Shown: piece after piece, positions 59,976-64,000 of the stretch
Layout: each line of letters starts with the position of its first letter
Numbering within the stretch: position 1 is the first letter of the stretch
Origin: Euryodendron excelsum
Lineage: Eukaryota > Streptophyta > Magnoliopsida > Ericales > Pentaphylacaceae
Reading direction: 5' to 3'
Assembly (NCBI GenBank): GCA_033060915.1
Contig: CM065393.1
Location: 2,316,001 to 2,380,000, forward strand
Length of the DNA stretch: 64,000 nucleotides
The notes under the pieces: model-generated
The model's input: the letters and a program-made list of their open reading frames with translations, nothing else
Told to the model about the DNA's origin: nothing
Databases searched by the model: none
Program-made: the position numbers and the translations under genes

Positions 59976-61384
59976 AAGGCCTCCCCCCCTTGCATATTCC
60001 AGGTCCGAAATTGATACGAAACGCTACTGAAATCACTCCAGAACCTCGAATCTCCATATATATTCTCCCCTTCCAACACTTAGGCTAGATTCCACCCCTC
60101 CCAAGCCTATACACTCCACATACACGGCTTCATACACAGTTACACACTCCACTCTAGCCTCTCAAGTCCTCTTTAAGTCACTCAAGCTTCAATCAAGACA
60201 TCCATTGAAGACTACAAGAGTGTTTAAGGCAAAAGGTGGTATCCCTTTTACATTTATGCTCTCCCCCACTCTTCTCTTCTCCCTCCTAGCCTACTTAGGC
60301 TATTCTCTATTTTACTCCCCATCTTCAACCCCCCTTTCTTGCATGCTTGAGCCAAGAGGGCTCCTAGTTCATGCCTAAAGGAAAGTAAGTGAGAGCCACC
60401 GTGGAGGGGGACCTCTCACTAGCCTACTTTAAGATGGTATGGCCTAAGAGCCCCTTGTTTATATGGTGAAGCCTAAAAGTCTTGTATGTGAATCATGACC
60501 CCTTGCATGTTATTATTTTGATCATGTCTTGTATGCTTGGCTTCATTTCATGTTTATTGTCATATCCCACAATGCTTGCATTGCTCTTAATTTCATGACA
60601 TTTTCAAGTTTTGCATGTCCTTCAAAAATTGTTCCAAGAGTTAGCCCCTTTAAGTTTAGGATAAGACTTTAGGAGTCATGCCTTAGAAAATCCCTCACAA
60701 CTCCCTAATTCATACTTTTGCATCATTGTATTTCAACTTGCATGAAAGTTGCCTTCAAACTCTCTAATATTCAAGGTTTCCATTCTCTCAAATTTAGTGG
60801 TTAAAATGGCTCCATGGAACCTTCTCTTGAGTGGTCTCCCTTTATATTGGCCATAAGAGCCCTAAATTGTTAGAATGCTTCCCTTTTCTCTTTATGATCA
60901 CCTAAGAATGATGTTCAAGATCTTTGATTTCTATAGTTCCTATTCTCTCAAGTTTAGTGGTTGGAATGACCCCATGGAACTCTCTCTTGAATGTTCTCCC
61001 TTTTGTTGGCCATATGAACCCTTTCTTGATGGAGTGGTTCCCTTAAAAAATGGTTTTCAAAATCCTTCTTCAAAGATGATTTCAAAAATGCATTCTCTCC
61101 ATCTTTGCATCAAAAATGATTCTCCAAAAATTATCATCATTATGTTGAATTTTAACCCCTTATACTCTTGTCAAGATATTGGTTATGATGGCCATAAGGA
61201 AACCTTTCTTGGAATGGTCTCCAATCACTAACCATATAAACCATACTCTTGGCTAGAGTCAAAATTTTCATGGAAATGATCTTCATAAAGATTGCCAACC
61301 AAAGTCCATTGCATATCATGTTTTGATTTCAAAACTCTTTCTAAGAATGCATCAAAACAACTTTCAAGACCATCCCCCAATCTA

Positions 61385-61600
61385 ACCATAAGTTAACTTG
61401 ACCCTAGTTGTCAAACCATAGATTAACTTGACCCTAGTTACCAAACCCTAGGTTAACTTGACCCTAGTTACCACACACTAGGTTAACTTGACCCTAGTTA
61501 CCATACCCTAGGTTAACTTGACCCTAGTTACCACACCCTAGGTTAACTTGACCCTAGTTACCAAACCATAGGTTAACTTGACCCTAGTTGACCAACCCTT
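61385..61600. repeat. Minisatellite, 30-bp period, seven units (LTR B)
   Basis: The unit ttaacttgaccctagttacc plus a(a/c)accctagg is repeated with few changes. It is the positional counterpart of the 46-bp array in LTR A. Confidence 0.9.
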
Positions 61601-62970
61601 GGCCAACCCTATTTTGGTTAATACACTTCAAGGTTCCAAGTCTTGAACCCCTTTTTCCAAATGATCATTTAAATTTTCCAATTATCCTCCTAACCTATTC
61701 TTCCAAAACCTCCTACCCCCATGATTTCAAAAACCCAACTCCATATACTCTTATTATGTTCCTACACTCCATCTTCAAGACCTTTCCAAAGATGTTTCTA
61801 AAGAGTCACAAACCTAAGGTATTCCTAGCCCTCTCATGGTTAGGGATTTCAAGGACAAGTGATAAATCAAGATCAACCTCTAAGGTTGTCCATACTAGGA
61901 TTTCAAACACTTAGCCATTTTCAAAAACCACTTTCAAAATCTAATTCCTCAAAACATTCTAAAGTCATGCCTCCTAGGTTTTCAAAACAAAACTTCAAAA
62001 ATACTTTCAAGTTCTTTTGAGTCATGCTAAAGCATTTTTTTCAAAACTCCCTTAAAGTCAATCCAAAAGCATTTTCAAAACAATTCACTTCCAATTTCAA
62101 GTCAAAACTTCCAAGACCACAAAGAGTCTTCACAGTGTCTTGAACTTATCAAAAGATCTCAAAGTGTTTTGAGCTCTTTTAAAGACCCCAAGTGTCTTCA
62201 AACCTTCCAAAGGCCCTAATGCGCCTATCTTTCATTGGGCTCTTGCCCGAACTACGAATGACCTGATTCTCGCCAAATGAGATACGTAGGCAACCTAAAA
62301 TGGTGCGGTCATAACTTTTATTTCAACCCCAATCCCTTTTTCAAAAATTCCAATCAATTCAAAGTTTCTATTCCAAACTCTTTTAAAACCTCCATTATTT
62401 TCAAACTTCTTCCCAAACTTGCATCATGCATCATTCATCTAAAAAGTGATGATTAAACCCCTTTTCAAAGTCCTAAAGTGGATGTTAAGTGGACAACGGT
62501 AACCGTTTATTCTAGTGAGTGAACAAAGGGTAATTAGACATGTAGGTACCGAAAAGGCGGGGTAGGGTGATGATCTTAGAATATTTTTCCTACACGTAAC
62601 CAACCCCCGAACCTTAGATTTCTGTTTTCGAAAGACCAAAATGGAGTTATCTTCAAAAAAGGGCTTAAACATTTCAAAAGGTTGCCAAACAACCTATTTT
62701 CTTAAAAACCCTCTCTTGAGGGAGTTTTTCAAAACCTTTTCCAAGAAACCTTAAGTTTAATCTTCGGATTAACACTTAGTTTTAGGTGTCCTAACTAACC
62801 TTAATGAAGTTAGGTGGCGACTCCTATTTTTCTAAAAAGCCCTTAGTCAAACCAATTTCAAACCTAGTCGCACTTGTCCTTCTAGGAAGACGAGTTCTAG
62901 TGACAGAATTCCGTGCTTTAGGGTCTCCGAACCGAAAGGACATTGGACACCTAAAAACCGGGGCGCGACA

Positions 62971-64000
62971 ATAAATTGATCCAAAACAAATTAGTTACCA
63001 AAGCAATAATACCTTACAACCGAGATAGCAAAATCAAAAAGGATTGAGCAAATGTTGCAGGTGTTGGCGAACACTAATCATCATGGTATGATTCTTCTTA
63101 CTATGCCATGTTTTACAACATCAAGATGTAGACAGTACGCACATACATATATGGAAAAGGATCCCATGTTATGGCGATGGTCGCATTTGTGTATACGGTC
63201 GCCATTTGAAAGACAGTATGGCAGCTTACATCAATCTATTGATGATTTAGCTACGTTTGTATCAGGAGGAGACAAATGTAAATTAAATGTTGGTAGCTGC
63301 AATCGTAAAGCAGTTCAATCGCCCAATCGTTATTGGTGGTTTTTGTTAGTGGAAGCAAAGTTTCAGATATTGCAGTGGGGAGAGAACTCAATGTTTATAT
63401 CAGAAGCAGCCAAAAGTAAATTGAATGTTTGTAGAGGGAAAATATGTAACTCACTATCAGATAAGAGGAAAATGTGGTTGCTCTTCCCCCTTTTATAATA
63501 AGTAATAGATAATGTAATTTACTTTAAGGAATAAATAGAATATACATATAATTTTATAGCAATGGTTGAATCGATTGAACCATCGATTGAACTAATGATC
63601 CGTGAATCGAAGTCTTCACAGGTTCAAGCTCAGTTGGTTCTGATAACTATGAGCAAAAGTATAGAAGACTAGTTGGAGGTAGAGAATACTACCTTTGGAC
63701 TTTGTCTCTTGGACTTAAGAATATTCTTCTTCAAGATTTGGCTAGTTGTAAATGGATCATTATAGAGTATTCGAAACTAAATATGTATTGCAGGTTGAAT
63801 TTAACAAAGTAATAGTGCTAAATTTGACCTCAAATGTTTGAAGAAAGGTCTATTACTGCTACTGAAACTAAATCTAGTGGTAATAGCCCTAACATAGATT
63901 GTTCTTTACTCTAACGTGGCTTCCCTATAATTATATCGAGAGATTTGGTGATCAAATTATAAGAGTACATATTAAGAGAGGACATATCCATAACATATAT
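62971..64000. other. Gene-free right end of the window
   Basis: An open frame of 148 codons at 63052-63498 shows no domain, no splice context and no family-like motifs. A hAT-like terminal sequence (ggttctgataactatg) ends near 63650. Nothing else was recognised. Confidence 0.4.

Larger units (their letters stand above)
58155..62970 (+). mobile_element. Giant solo LTR B, 4,816 bp, perfect 5-bp target duplication
   Basis: The ends are tgtaagcacc and gggcgcgaca, flanked on both sides by ATAAA (58150-58154 and 62971-62975). It is collinear with LTR A: hairpin array, 208-bp palindrome units, TATA box at 59968, a minisatellite, and a late-U5 segment at about 62248-62315 with gaactacgaatgacctgatt and caaatgagatacgtaggcaa. 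U3 is about 1.85 kb and R-U5 about 2.97 kb. No primer site or internal coding region adjoins, so it is a solo LTR. Family lineage (Tat/Ogre-like gypsy) is inferred from size and U5 style. Confidence 0.92.

Noticed and set aside
42371..62970. A single full-length retrotransposon with LTR A and LTR B as its two LTRs
   Set aside because: The outer flanks (caaat and ataaa) do not match, each LTR has its own target duplication, no primer site follows 47722, and the coding sequence between them belongs to a separate copia element with its own TCATA duplication and opposite strand.
63052..63498. 148-codon plus-strand open frame as a gene
   Set aside because: No domain, low-quality composition, no promoter or splice context; probably chance in repeat-derived DNA.

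Overview
The window is nuclear DNA from a flowering plant, most likely a eudicot. The evidence is two intron-rich plant genes (an FCS-like zinc-finger gene and the exosome helicase gene HEN2) set in AT-rich DNA full of plant transposable elements: Ty3/gypsy, Ty1/copia, LINE, hAT-like and Harbinger-like MITEs and a Helitron. The species cannot be named from this sequence. No rRNA, tRNA, CRISPR array or bacterial-type operon was seen.

Layout. 1-5.6 kb: a decayed gypsy retrotransposon (gag and protease only), a Harbinger-like MITE with TAA target duplication, and a LINE fragment on the minus strand. 5.7-15 kb: a solo LTR with a perfect 5-bp target duplication nested in a hAT-like element, several copies of an unclassified dispersed repeat, one orphan exon of an EXO70A-type exocyst gene, and a second LINE fragment. 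15.0-19.8 kb: a complete two-exon FLZ-domain gene on the plus strand, whose 3.1-kb intron carries a hAT MITE with a perfect 8-bp target duplication. 23.0-35.7 kb: a complete HEN2 gene on the minus strand. All 16 coding exons were placed by splice sites and add up to an open frame of 996 codons; a Helitron and other repeats lie in its introns. FLZ and HEN2 are convergent, about 3.2 kb apart.

35.7-64 kb is repeat territory. It holds a second solo LTR of the 6-kb family in the opposite orientation, two very large solo LTRs (5.35 and 4.82 kb) of one gypsy-like family, and between those two a 7.0-kb SIRE-like copia element with a perfect 5-bp target duplication. The copia element has lost most of its upstream LTR and the start of gag, and its RT catalytic motif is mutated.

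The two genes have ordinary cellular jobs and no evident link: HEN2 in nuclear RNA surveillance with the exosome, and the FLZ protein in SnRK1-linked energy and stress signalling. The most unusual structure is in the giant LTRs. Their U3 regions carry an array of about 50-60-bp units, most built round a short hairpin whose stem bases differ between units while pairing is kept, followed by three units of about 208 bp each carrying an 8-bp palindrome, and further on a minisatellite whose period differs between the two copies. No new defence or metabolic system was found.
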